Below are positions 1-6,735 of a DNA stretch of 7,670 nt, piece after piece. Position numbers and translations under genes: made by a program. The notes under the pieces were generated by a model. The model was not told where the DNA came from and ran no database searches. It saw nothing but the letters and a program-made list of their open reading frames with translations. Every line of letters begins with the position of its first letter. Within the stretch, counting starts at the first letter, position 1. Source of the stretch: Flavobacteriaceae bacterium (lineage in GTDB: Bacteria > Bacteroidota > Bacteroidia > Flavobacteriales > Flavobacteriaceae); the NCBI GenBank assembly GCA_020347545.1, contig CP070731.1, positions 2,281,542 through 2,289,211 on the forward strand, read 5' to 3'.

Positions 1-2108
1 ATAAAGCCAAACAGGAATACATAAATTAATATGATACAGCTGATCAGGGCGGTGATGTTGCGAACCACTTTTTTACTGAGCTTAAACCGGGACGAGTACA
101 AACTGCCAAGACCAGAACACAGCAGCATAACACTGATCACGGCTGCCACGGCATAAATGGGATGTCCTAGAAACCGAACCAGGTGTTTGATCAGAACGAT
201 TTCGAGGAACATGTACCCCAACCCAAGGCCCGAAAAATAGAGTAGGACCCATGCCTTCGCCCCTCCGCTAAAGCCAAGTTTAAAAAGAGGCAGCATGATC
301 AGCACAATTGCCAGTATAAAAACCTGTAACAGGGTTACCAGGACGATAAGGTATCCCAGTTCTAAGAAAGCTGCTCTTTCTCCTAGTTTTTCCCATTGGT
401 CAGTGATATTTTTTAATTTGAGGAATTGAAAAAAATAGGGTCGGTCATCAGAGGGGATTTTTATATTGAAATCATTTGCTTCAATAAGCTGATCCCTCTC
501 TGGCCCGAACATCCCTCTTATGAGTTCAAAGGTTTCTTCATTTTCAAAACTGTTATGGGCCTCTGTGGACTTAAAACCCGGAAGCAGCATAGGATCAAAA
601 CCATTCTGGTCACAAAATTCGATGACTTTATGGATATCAGTTTGATTCAATGCTGTTTTTTTAACCACATAGGAAAGGGTGGCCCAACTCCTGATTGCCG
701 CCACATGTTGCAAAGGATCAGTTATTTCAAGCTGCTCCAGCAGGCCAGAGATCAAAGCGGCATTTTTTAGGGTGATTCTTGGGGGAAGATCGATATAGGA
801 GGAAAATGCAATCATTCCTTCTGGACTTAATTTATGCCACATTTCTAACAAGGCCTCTGCGGTGAACAGGTTTTCTTCATGAAGGGCGTTGAGGCCCACT
901 GAACCCCCAAAGGATCCTGATAAAGGAAACTGTATCAAATCAAAAGTTTGATCAGTTTGCTTGAGAAAGGACCTTGGCGTGGTATTGTAAAGACTTACTT
1001 CTTCTTTGAAATATAATGAGTCCGTTTGCCGGGCATAAGGGCCTTTGATCAATTCCGTTACACTTTCATTAGGTTCAACAGCATAAATACGAGAGGCTCC
1101 GTTTTCAATCGCATGCGCAACTTCAAAACCCGCGCCAGCATGAAAAATAAGAACCTCAGTTGGATTTTCCAGACCATAGGGCAGGGCCATGGTGGTGTAA
1201 TTTAAAACACTGGCTTGTTGGGTCTGCGTTTTCTGAGGAAGGGCCGCAAACCAGTTACCATTATTAAAGACCACTTTGGAAGGGTTTATGGCTTCCGAAT
1301 AGTTCAGGCTCAAACCGGGGGCATAGCGCTGCATAGGAGAGGCTACTACCTGAACCAGCCCGTAAGGACTGCTTGTTTCATACTCAATTTCGGCATCCGG
1401 AAGGTTCAAGGCATAGCTTATACTTTTAAACTGGGATGTCTTTATGTCAAAAGAACGGTATCCCTGAAAAATACAGCTCAATACCACCAAAACGCTATAG
1501 GCGATCAGTGGATAACGCTTTGATTTATTAATGATAAGCAGGCCCCCTATGACCGGTAACAAGGCGATGACCCAGGGAAGGTCCGCAGGGCCGAGATACC
1601 AGAGTAAAAGTACGCCAAGGGCTCCTCCAAACCCTGAACCAAACATATCAGCAAAATAGTAGGTTCCGATCTGTGCTACTTTTTTTACAAAAATGAGCCC
1701 GAGCGCCATGGAACCCATAAAAAAGGGCAGGAAAAATAAAAGATAACTTCCCAGTAACCTTCCAAACTGGGAGGGATCAACAAAGAGCAGGTAGGAATCA
1801 AACAGTAAAAAGTCCATTCGAGATACACGTACGGCAACACTCATGATCAGACCGCTGCTGATCATAAAAAAGGGTAGCATCCATTTGGATCGATCTAAAA
1901 AATAATTTCTGTAGAGTGAGAGCAAGGTTCCACTGGCACCGAAGCCCAACAGTGCAATGGAAATAACCATGTAGGCAAAATGATGCCATTGCACAATGGT
2001 AAAAAAATGCATCAGTTGAATCTCGTAAGCAACAATAGCTGCCGATAAAACGGCTACGGAAAGGGCCAGCTTGACCGTATTTTTATCGTATGTGAGTTTA
2101 TCACTCAT
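1..2108 (-). CDS. Polytopic membrane protein with spermidine-synthase-like domain (partial, C-terminus cut by window edge)
   Basis: The frame stays open for 702 codons from ATG at 2108 to the left edge, with no stop. About the first 215 residues are hydrophobic and form roughly seven membrane helices. A soluble Rossmann domain follows: a degenerate SAM/dcSAM-binding loop HAGAGFE (323-329), the acidic residue ending strand 2 in AVEPN (E345), and a DLIQF strand (390-394). SDDRPYFF (553-560) is a hallmark of membrane-fused spermidine-synthase-like proteins. About four C-terminal helices follow, including the family-typical GLGYMFLEI (E636) and a later SGLGSLY. The conserved Asp-rich catalytic segment of true spermidine synthases after strand 4 (as in DSTDP) is replaced by FPLSGSFGG (394-402), so aminopropyl transfer is unlikely. 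The family is widespread but, as far as I know, uncharacterised. The start lies 24 bp after the stop of the isoaspartyl methyltransferase gene, suggesting cotranscription. Family assignment is confident; biochemical role unknown. Confidence 0.85.
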   Translation of the reverse strand, partial: MSDKLTYDKNTVKLALSVAVLSAAIVAYEIQLMHFFTIVQWHHFAYMVISIALLGFGASGTLLSLYRNYFLDRSKWMLPFFMISSGLIMSVAVRVSRMDFLLFDSYLLFVDPSQFGRLLGSYLLFFLPFFMGSMALGLIFVKKVAQIGTYYFADMFGSGFGGALGVLLLWYLGPADLPWVIALLPVIGGLLIINKSKRYPLIAYSVLVVLSCIFQGYRSFDIKTSQFKSISYALNLPDAEIEYETSSPYGLVQVVASPMQRYAPGLSLNYSEAINPSKVVFNNGNWFAALPQKTQTQQASVLNYTTMALPYGLENPTEVLIFHAGAGFEVAHAIENGASRIYAVEPNESVTELIKGPYARQTDSLYFKEEVSLYNTTPRSFLKQTDQTFDLIQFPLSGSFGGSVGLNALHEENLFTAEALLEMWHKLSPEGMIAFSSYIDLPPRITLKNAALISGLLEQLEITDPLQHVAAIRSWATLSYVVKKTALNQTDIHKVIEFCDQNGFDPMLLPGFKSTEAHNSFENEETFELIRGMFGPERDQLIEANDFNIKIPSDDRPYFFQFLKLKNITDQWEKLGERAAFLELGYLIVLVTLLQVFILAIVLIMLPLFKLGFSGGAKAWVLLYFSGLGLGYMFLEIVLIKHLVRFLGHPIYAVAAVISVMLLCSGLGSLYSSRFKLSKKVVRNITALISCIILIYVFLFGF

Positions 2109-2132
2109 AGATGAGAAGTCAAGAATTAAATA

Positions 2133-2831
2133 TTATTCCGATCTTCTGGTAAAAGGAACAAAACGCACAAACATAAGGTTCCTGGATTTTGTTTTACCTC
2201 CTTTTTTTGTTACCATTAGTAGTTGTTGTGTTGAAAATGGGGTGCCAACGGGAATGATCATCCGGCCGCCATCTTTTAACTGGGCGATAAGGGGTGGTGG
2301 CACAAATTCCGCTGCCGCGGTTACCACTATGGCATCAAACGGGCCTTTGCTTTCCCAACCGAAATAGCCGTCATCACTTTTGGTTATGACGTTGTTGTAA
2401 CCAAGTTCCTTAAGTTGTTTTTTGGACCTCTGGTGAAGTTCGTCAATGATCTCAATGGTGTAAACACTGTCAACGATCCTGCTCAGTATCGCTGCCTGAT
2501 ATCCAGACCCTGTACCAATTTCAAGTACTTTAAAATCTTCTTTGGGTTTTATTGCCTCCGTCATAAACGCCACGATATAAGGCTGAGAAATGGTTTGTCC
2601 GTATCCAATAGGTAAGGGCCCATCTCGATAAGCCTGCGACCACAGTTCCTGAGGCACAAATAAATGTCGTGGAACTTCATACAGGGCCTTCAACGTGGCT
2701 TTATCCGTAACCCCTCTTGGCTTGATATCGTCCGCAATCATTCTTTCTCTTTCTTCCAGGTAGTCATTTTGAGAAGAGAGAATAAGAGGAGAGAATAATA
2801 GAAATACTATTAACAACCTAAACATCTTCAT
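2133..2831 (-). CDS. pcm: Exported protein-L-isoaspartate O-methyltransferase
   Basis: PIMT transfers a methyl group from SAM to isoaspartyl residues of aged proteins, starting their repair to aspartate. The 232-residue product shows the family motifs in order: ERERMIADDI (27-36) at the usual N-terminus of the enzyme, GQTISQPYIVAFMTE (78-92), the SAM loop VLEIGTGSGYQAAIL (102-116), the acidic strand-2 end TIEI (125-128), PFDAIVVTAAAEFVP (164-178), GGRMIIPVG (188-196) and VRFVPF (222-227). The catalytic core is intact. Unlike cytoplasmic Pcm it has about 20 extra N-terminal residues: MKMFR, a hydrophobic stretch LLIVFLLFSPLIL (6-18), then SSQ. This is a typical signal peptide without a lipobox Cys. 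A second ATG at residue 3 (position 2825) is an equally good start. The gene lies 54 bp after the serine hydrolase and 24 bp before the SpeE-like gene. The gene symbol applies to the enzyme family; the exported location is inferred. Confidence 0.92.
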   Translation of the reverse strand: MKMFRLLIVFLLFSPLILSSQNDYLEERERMIADDIKPRGVTDKATLKALYEVPRHLFVPQELWSQAYRDGPLPIGYGQTISQPYIVAFMTEAIKPKEDFKVLEIGTGSGYQAAILSRIVDSVYTIEIIDELHQRSKKQLKELGYNNVITKSDDGYFGWESKGPFDAIVVTAAAEFVPPPLIAQLKDGGRMIIPVGTPFSTQQLLMVTKKGGKTKSRNLMFVRFVPFTRRSE

Positions 2832-2859
2832 TTGCGTCTTCTAAGGTTTAGAATACCTT

Positions 2860-2890
2860 TAAAGTTACAACAATCAGCTATTAATTCAAA
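2860..2890 (-). promoter_or_regulatory. Candidate Bacteroidota-type promoter for the exported PIMT gene
   Basis: On the minus strand TTTG (2890-2887, overlapping the hydrolase TGA stop) is followed after exactly 19 nt by TAACTTTA (2867-2860). This fits the Bacteroidota consensus TTTG, 19-21 nt, TAnnTTTG except for the last base. A start a few bases downstream would give a leader of roughly 20 nt before the ATG at 2831. It would allow the PIMT and SpeE-like genes to be expressed apart from the hydrolase. Short AT-rich motifs arise often by chance, so this is only a candidate. Confidence 0.35.
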
Positions 2891-4313
2891 GTAATGAAGT
2901 GGGCGATTGCTTCTTAAAGTAATTAATCAAGGACATTAAAATTATTAAAAGGGCAATCAAAATCAAACTTATTCCGCTGCTGGGGTCATGATTAATGATT
3001 ACTTTAAGGGTGGTTTGATACATAACGGGGAAAATAATGACCCAGAGCGATCCAAAAAGAATTCCCAGTATTAACAGAAGATTCGGCAGGAGCTTTTTGC
3101 TTAAACCCATCCTGAAATTTAGGGCCCTCCATTTTTTGAGTTGCAGGATTAGAATTACAAGGAGCACAAGCACCAAAATGGGAATACTTCTTATGAGGTA
3201 AAAAAAGGTTTTGGAATAGGACTTTGGCTCTTTGCCAACCAATATGTTTGAAATACCCGAAGCAATTTCAAAAGCCGTATCAACTCCTGAATTAATGGCC
3301 ACAAAGATGGCCGTTTCGGTGTCAGGCTCAATAATCATACAGGTATTAAATCCTTCTGTTAGCCCTGTATGATATACAATCTTTTTATTTTCCCTGTTGC
3401 TGACGAACCATCCCTGACCATAATTTGAAGAGGGTTCGCTATTGGGTGTAAAAAGAGAATTGGAAAGTTTCTGATCAATGACCTTGCCTGAATCATTTAA
3501 ATATCCCTTTAAATGCTCCCTCAAATAAATGGACATATCCTGGGCATTACTGGCTATGTGTCCTTCGGGGATCTGGTCTTTGTAATAAGATGATTCATAA
3601 GGAATAACGGGGTAATAAAGAAAATAATTATAGCTGTTGGGAAAACCTTTGCTCTCGGGATCAAGCACAGATCCTGAGGTATGGGCTAATCCTATGGGCT
3701 GAAGAATTTCTTTTTTTAGTACTTCACCGTATTGACTCCCGGAAACTTGCTCCACGATGAACCCAAGTAAACGGTAATTGATGTTCGAATATTGATATTC
3801 TTTTTGAAAAGATTCAAAAGACAGCTCAGACAACATGCTTTCCACTTCCTTTTGGGTCGATCCTGCACTGTCTTCCTTAATGGTAATTCTTCCCATTATG
3901 GAAGGTATACCCGAGGTTTGATGAAGTAAATCCTTAATACGGACTTTATCAGATTGGCTTTTATCTGCATATTCAAACCAGCTGAGATATTTAACCACAG
4001 GATCATCAATATTTAATAGTCCTTTTTGCTGAAGTTTTAAGATCAAAAGAGCCGTAAATGATTTACTGCACGACCCGATCAATAGCTGTTCCTTGCCGTT
4101 AATCTTTCCAAAATGTTCGAGATATAACGTGGAATCGATATCCGTTATGGACACCGCCACCCCTGGAAGGTTATAGGAATCTTTTACACCCAGCACATAA
4201 TTTGTCACCTTTTCCGTATCTATTTTAGTCTGTGACCATACAGGGACAACTGAAATAAGAAAATAAAGCGTATATAACGATCGATGAAAAACTCGAATCA
4301 AAATTCGTATCAA
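2886..4313 (-). CDS. Beta-lactamase-family serine hydrolase with C-terminal membrane anchor (TTG start)
   Basis: This is a serine hydrolase of the class C beta-lactamase/low-molecular-weight penicillin-binding protein fold (PF00144 type), 475 residues long. All three active-site motifs are visible: SxxK as SCSK (S81, K84), YxN as YSN (175-177) and HTG (315-317), the usual replacement for KTG. LLHQTSGIP (129-137) and NYRLLG (179-184) are also typical. A hydrophobic N-terminal segment (about 12-27, ending VWSQ) looks like a signal peptide, putting the catalytic domain outside the inner membrane. Three helices follow near 371-391, 409-431 and 447-465, an arrangement seen in other membrane-anchored members. 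Substrates of such proteins are diverse (D-amino-acid peptides, peptidoglycan stems, esters), so none is assigned. The first in-frame ATG is residue 140, after the catalytic Ser, so initiation must be non-ATG: TTG at 4313-4311 is preceded in frame by a TAA six nt upstream (4322-4320). An indel in the 5' end is the alternative. Confidence 0.88.
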   Translation of the reverse strand: MIRILIRVFHRSLYTLYFLISVVPVWSQTKIDTEKVTNYVLGVKDSYNLPGVAVSITDIDSTLYLEHFGKINGKEQLLIGSCSKSFTALLILKLQQKGLLNIDDPVVKYLSWFEYADKSQSDKVRIKDLLHQTSGIPSIMGRITIKEDSAGSTQKEVESMLSELSFESFQKEYQYSNINYRLLGFIVEQVSGSQYGEVLKKEILQPIGLAHTSGSVLDPESKGFPNSYNYFLYYPVIPYESSYYKDQIPEGHIASNAQDMSIYLREHLKGYLNDSGKVIDQKLSNSLFTPNSEPSSNYGQGWFVSNRENKKIVYHTGLTEGFNTCMIIEPDTETAIFVAINSGVDTAFEIASGISNILVGKEPKSYSKTFFYLIRSIPILVLVLLVILILQLKKWRALNFRMGLSKKLLPNLLLILGILFGSLWVIIFPVMYQTTLKVIINHDPSSGISLILIALLIILMSLINYFKKQSPTSLL

Positions 4314-4336
4314 TTGAAGTGTAGTTTAAATTTCAT
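4310..4336 (-). other. Mini-ORF overlapping the TTG start of the serine hydrolase gene
   Basis: On the minus strand ATG at 4336-4334 opens an eight-codon reading frame (MKFKLHFN) that ends at TGA (4312-4310). The TGA overlaps the hydrolase TTG in the string TTGA, a geometry seen in translational coupling. The alternative is that MKFKLHF is the true N-terminus of the hydrolase signal peptide (Lys-rich n-region directly before its hydrophobic stretch) and a one-base change broke the frame. The sequence alone cannot separate the two. Confidence 0.4.
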
Positions 4337-4393
4337 CGCTAAAGATAATACAGACGAATCACATGCCAGTGATCGGATCGTAAAATAGTCGTA

Positions 4394-4552
4394 TTACATC
4401 AGATTCAAATCAATTCTGTCTTTGTCTGAAACTTCAACCTCAATGATATTAAACTCCTGGTTATGCTCTAAATCATAGAGTACAAAGGGCATTTTTTTCT
4501 GTTTCGGATCCAGTTTCTGTAATTCCTTAATCAGGTCATTTATCGTTTTCAT
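4394..4552 (-). CDS. Small hypothetical protein (52 aa)
   Basis: The frame from ATG at 4552 to TGA or TAA-type stop at 4394 encodes 52 residues beginning MKTINDLIKELQKLDPKQKK and ending RIDLNLM. An in-frame upstream start at 4594 would need TTG and would add an atypical 14-residue prefix, so the ATG is preferred. The N-terminal half (MKTINDLI, LQKLDP) resembles small phage and bacterial proteins that open with an 'M-K-T-hydrophobic-DLI..LQ.LDP' helix, followed by a strand-rich second half with many acidic residues (EVEVSDKD). No signal peptide, membrane segment or enzymatic motif is visible, so a cytosolic location is likely. It sits alone between the cyclase and the hydrolase with spacers of 114 and 80 bp. 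No function can be assigned. That it is a real gene is supported by the sensible protein-like composition and family-like N-terminus. Confidence 0.6.
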   Translation of the reverse strand: MKTINDLIKELQKLDPKQKKMPFVLYDLEHNQEFNIIEVEVSDKDRIDLNLM

Positions 4553-4600
4553 AGTTAAGCAATTATTGGTAAAGTATGATATAAAACGAATCAATGACCT

Positions 4601-4623
4601 ACAATATTGTTTAAAACAAATTG
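4601..4623. repeat. AT-rich nested inverted repeat, possible operator
   Basis: The spacer between the cyclase stop and the small gene holds the perfect 10-bp palindrome ACAATATTGT (4601-4610), overlapping TTGTTTAAAACAA (4607-4619), which is palindromic around one central A. Together the flanks CAAT and ATTG form a larger imperfect dyad. The central spacing is too small for a stable RNA hairpin and there is no following U-tract, so a protein-binding site is more plausible than a terminator. It lies about 50 bp upstream of the small gene's ATG. AT-rich spacers produce such dyads by chance, so confidence is low. Confidence 0.3.
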
Positions 4624-4666
4624 AAATTCAAATATTTAAGTTGATAATATAGCTGGGAATCAGATT

Positions 4667-6505
4667 TTATCCATGAACAAGGTTAAGTTTTACCTGATGC
4701 TTAGACTGATCAAGTTTTCCGTTAACAAAGTACATTTTCATCATACGTTTGTACTTACCTTCAATTTCACCACGATACGTACAAGAAAATTGATCTTTTA
4801 TGATTTTATAGGTAGATTCAGAAATATTGATCTTTCCGGGCTCAGAATTTGATTCCATGCGTGATGCAATATTGACCGTATCTCCCCAAATGTCATAGGC
4901 AAACTTTTTTGTGCCAACCACGCCCGCTACAACAGGACCGGTATTTATTCCTATACGTACATCAAATCGGGTTAGGTTATAAGGATCTGATATCTTAGAT
5001 TCATGTACAAAGTCCTTGATATCAAAAGCCGCCATTAAAATACGGTGGGCGTGATCAGGGGAAGGAAAGGGGAGACCTCCGGCACACATATAGGCATCAC
5101 CGATGGTTTTGATTTTTTCAAGGCCGTGTTTCTCCATGATCTCATCAAATTTTGAAAAATAAAAATCAATGCTTTCTACCAATTCCTCGGGAGATAATTC
5201 GCCTGAATGCAAGGTAAATGCCTTGAAATCAGTAAACATAACAGTTACGGCTTCAAAATGCTTGGCCTGAACTTTTCCAACTCTTTTGAGCTCCTCTGCG
5301 GTTTTTTCAGGAAGAATATTACACAGAAGGCTCTCTGACCGGTCTCTTTCTGCTTTAATGATAGTACTCGTTTTTTTTATAAAATGAGTTCGATGCAAAA
5401 GTCCTATAAGCAATAGCAGGATCAAAATGAGCGCAATGAAGCTGGAAATAACCAAAATTCTCTGATTATACTGTTTCGCGGTCATCAGGTCGAGCTCGGT
5501 CTGTTTTAATGAGAGCTCATGATTTAATTTTAGATTGGCTGCTTTGGATATATTCTCAAAACTAAGCGCATTGTTACGATAACTGTAATATTTTTTTAAG
5601 TACTCATTTGACTCCTTATAATCCTGGACATGCTCATAGAGAACCGATAATTTTAGGTTAGCATTGGCAATTTGTTCCTGCAAATTGTACTTTTCAGACA
5701 ATTCCAGACTCCGTTTGGCATAAGAATAGGCTTTTTCCCATTCATTTTTTCGGAAATAAATATCAGACATGTAAGTCAGGTATACGGCAATGGGGTAATA
5801 GTCTTCAAATTGATCCAGTATGATAATCGCTTTATTGATATTGGCCTCAGCCAAATCGTCATGTCCAAGACTTGCTTGTATCATCCCGGTATTACCCATG
5901 CAATAGGCTTCTCCCAATTTAAACCCTTTGCGTTTAAATATTTCCCAACCTTCATTGGTTGCATCAGTTGCCAGGGAATACTTTTCCATTGTGATATAGA
6001 GATCTCCCAAATTGACCAGAGCGGTTCCGAGTTTTCCATAATCCTTCAGGGACCTGAAGAGTTCAATACTTTTTTTATAATAGGATTCGGCCTCAATAAA
6101 ATTCTCCATAGTAGAGTAGGTCCCTGCAACGGCCGTCATTGTGCTGGCGACCCGTCTTTGATCTTTCAAGCGCCATGCGTATTTTTCAGCGCTCAAAAAA
6201 GATTGAATCGCCTCAACGCTGTTTCCAAGTTTTGTAAGTGCATTTCCCTTTTGCAGGTGTCCGGCATAAAGATATTCGAATATGGAATCCTCAGCGGCCT
6301 TCTGAATGATCAATTCAGCGTATTGCAATACTCGGAGGTAGTTGGTATCATATTCTGTGATATTAGTAAGTATTTCTAGCTCATTAGAGTTATTATAAGC
6401 CCCAGAGCGATATTGCAAAATCAAACTGTCAGCTTTTTTCTGATCTTGAGCGAATAAGAAATTTCCGATTAAGGAAAAGAGCACGAGGATTTTATAAATT
6501 TTCAT
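4667..6505 (-). CDS. TPR-domain membrane receptor adenylate cyclase (class III)
   Basis: The product (612 residues from ATG at 6505) is predicted to convert ATP to cAMP. The start at 6505 gives a clean signal peptide, MKIYKILVLF followed by SLIGNFLFAQ; longer frames would start at ATG 6538 or TTG 6556 and bury it. About six TPR-like helical hairpins cover residues 75-315 (for example NALTKLG, ALVNLGDLYITM, AEANINKAI, EKAYSYAKRSLEL). A helix at about 325-345 leads to one membrane segment (about 350-371) and a cytoplasmic linker containing LLCNILPE. The class III catalytic domain follows: metal-binding Asp in FTDF (D426) and TIGD (D470), substrate-selecting K466 before TIGD and D538 in YDIWG, and transition-state N545 and R549 in VNIASRM. 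The Lys/Asp pair marks adenylate rather than guanylate cyclase (Glu/Cys). The TPR domain is probably periplasmic and senses or binds a partner. All catalytic residues are present. It is the first gene of the minus-strand group. Confidence 0.9.
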   Translation of the reverse strand: MKIYKILVLFSLIGNFLFAQDQKKADSLILQYRSGAYNNSNELEILTNITEYDTNYLRVLQYAELIIQKAAEDSIFEYLYAGHLQKGNALTKLGNSVEAIQSFLSAEKYAWRLKDQRRVASTMTAVAGTYSTMENFIEAESYYKKSIELFRSLKDYGKLGTALVNLGDLYITMEKYSLATDATNEGWEIFKRKGFKLGEAYCMGNTGMIQASLGHDDLAEANINKAIIILDQFEDYYPIAVYLTYMSDIYFRKNEWEKAYSYAKRSLELSEKYNLQEQIANANLKLSVLYEHVQDYKESNEYLKKYYSYRNNALSFENISKAANLKLNHELSLKQTELDLMTAKQYNQRILVISSFIALILILLLLIGLLHRTHFIKKTSTIIKAERDRSESLLCNILPEKTAEELKRVGKVQAKHFEAVTVMFTDFKAFTLHSGELSPEELVESIDFYFSKFDEIMEKHGLEKIKTIGDAYMCAGGLPFPSPDHAHRILMAAFDIKDFVHESKISDPYNLTRFDVRIGINTGPVVAGVVGTKKFAYDIWGDTVNIASRMESNSEPGKINISESTYKIIKDQFSCTYRGEIEGKYKRMMKMYFVNGKLDQSKHQVKLNLVHG

Positions 6506-6665
6506 TTTGACAGTAGGGATAATAACTAAGAACGTCATTTCCGAGACCCACTTCAAACCTCTTTAAATGATATTTTAGAATGCAAAAACTAAATCATCTT
6601 ATTTTACTTTCGAAAATAGACATCTTTGAATTTTCTGTAAAATCATTTAGGATGAATGGTATCGT

Positions 6666-6699
6666 TTTCTTTCCAAATAGCATGAAATTTCTTTCAAAT
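6666..6699 (+). repeat. Direct repeat with 21-bp spacing upstream of the epimerase promoter
   Basis: TTTCTTTCCAAAT (6666-6678) and TTTCTTTCAAAT (6688-6699) are direct copies differing by one C. Their AAAT ends are exactly 21 bp apart, two helical turns. The second copy covers the region where the -33 element should be. This is the arrangement of AraC-type activator half-sites. It is meaningful only if a regulator uses it; the low-complexity pyrimidine content lowers certainty. Confidence 0.4.
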
Positions 6700-6720
6700 G
6701 AATTTTGTAAAGTATCTTTG
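6688..6720 (+). promoter_or_regulatory. Bacteroidota-type promoter for the epimerase gene
   Basis: TATCTTTG (6713-6720) matches the Bacteroidota -7 consensus TAnnTTTG at every defined base. A -33 candidate TTTC (6688-6691) lies 21 nt upstream and differs from TTTG in one base, so the promoter may need an activator. Transcription would begin roughly at 6725-6729, only about 7-11 nt before the ATG at 6736, giving a very short leader. Confidence 0.55.
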
Positions 6721-6735
6721 TTTAAAATGAGTTGA

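Larger units (their letters stand above)
6506..6735. other. Divergent intergenic region between cyclase and epimerase genes
   Basis: This 230-bp spacer is more AT-rich than its neighbours and must hold promoters for both directions. The plus-strand promoter and direct repeat are listed separately. For the minus strand the best match I find to the Bacteroidota -7 element is TAGTTTTT (6591-6584) with TTTC 20 nt upstream, which is weak. A second partial plus-strand -7 match, CATCTTTG (6621-6628), lacks the first T. No small gene is convincing in either strand. Confidence 0.5.

Noticed and set aside
426..770. Plus-strand open frames at 426-770 and 1215-1523
   Set aside because: Both are antisense to the SpeE-like gene, whose minus-strand frame is continuous and carries recognisable family motifs throughout.
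1798..1989. A short minus-strand frame at 1798-1989
   Set aside because: It is an alternative frame inside the N-terminal membrane region of the SpeE-like gene.
2071..2615. Plus-strand frames at 2071-2367 and 2415-2615
   Set aside because: They are antisense to the PIMT gene and lack any recognisable protein features.
4356..4376. A small hairpin (ATCAC / GTGAT with a 6-nt loop) after the small gene
   Set aside because: The stem has only five pairs plus a wobble, and no U-tract follows on either strand, so it does not qualify as a terminator.
5672..6379. A 235-codon open frame on the plus strand
   Set aside because: It lies entirely antisense to the TPR region of the cyclase, and its translation shows no domain, with many Cys and Phe residues typical of antisense frames.
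6538..6556. Upstream starts for the cyclase (ATG at 6538, TTG at 6556)
   Set aside because: They would place extra residues before an already well-formed signal peptide that starts at ATG 6505.
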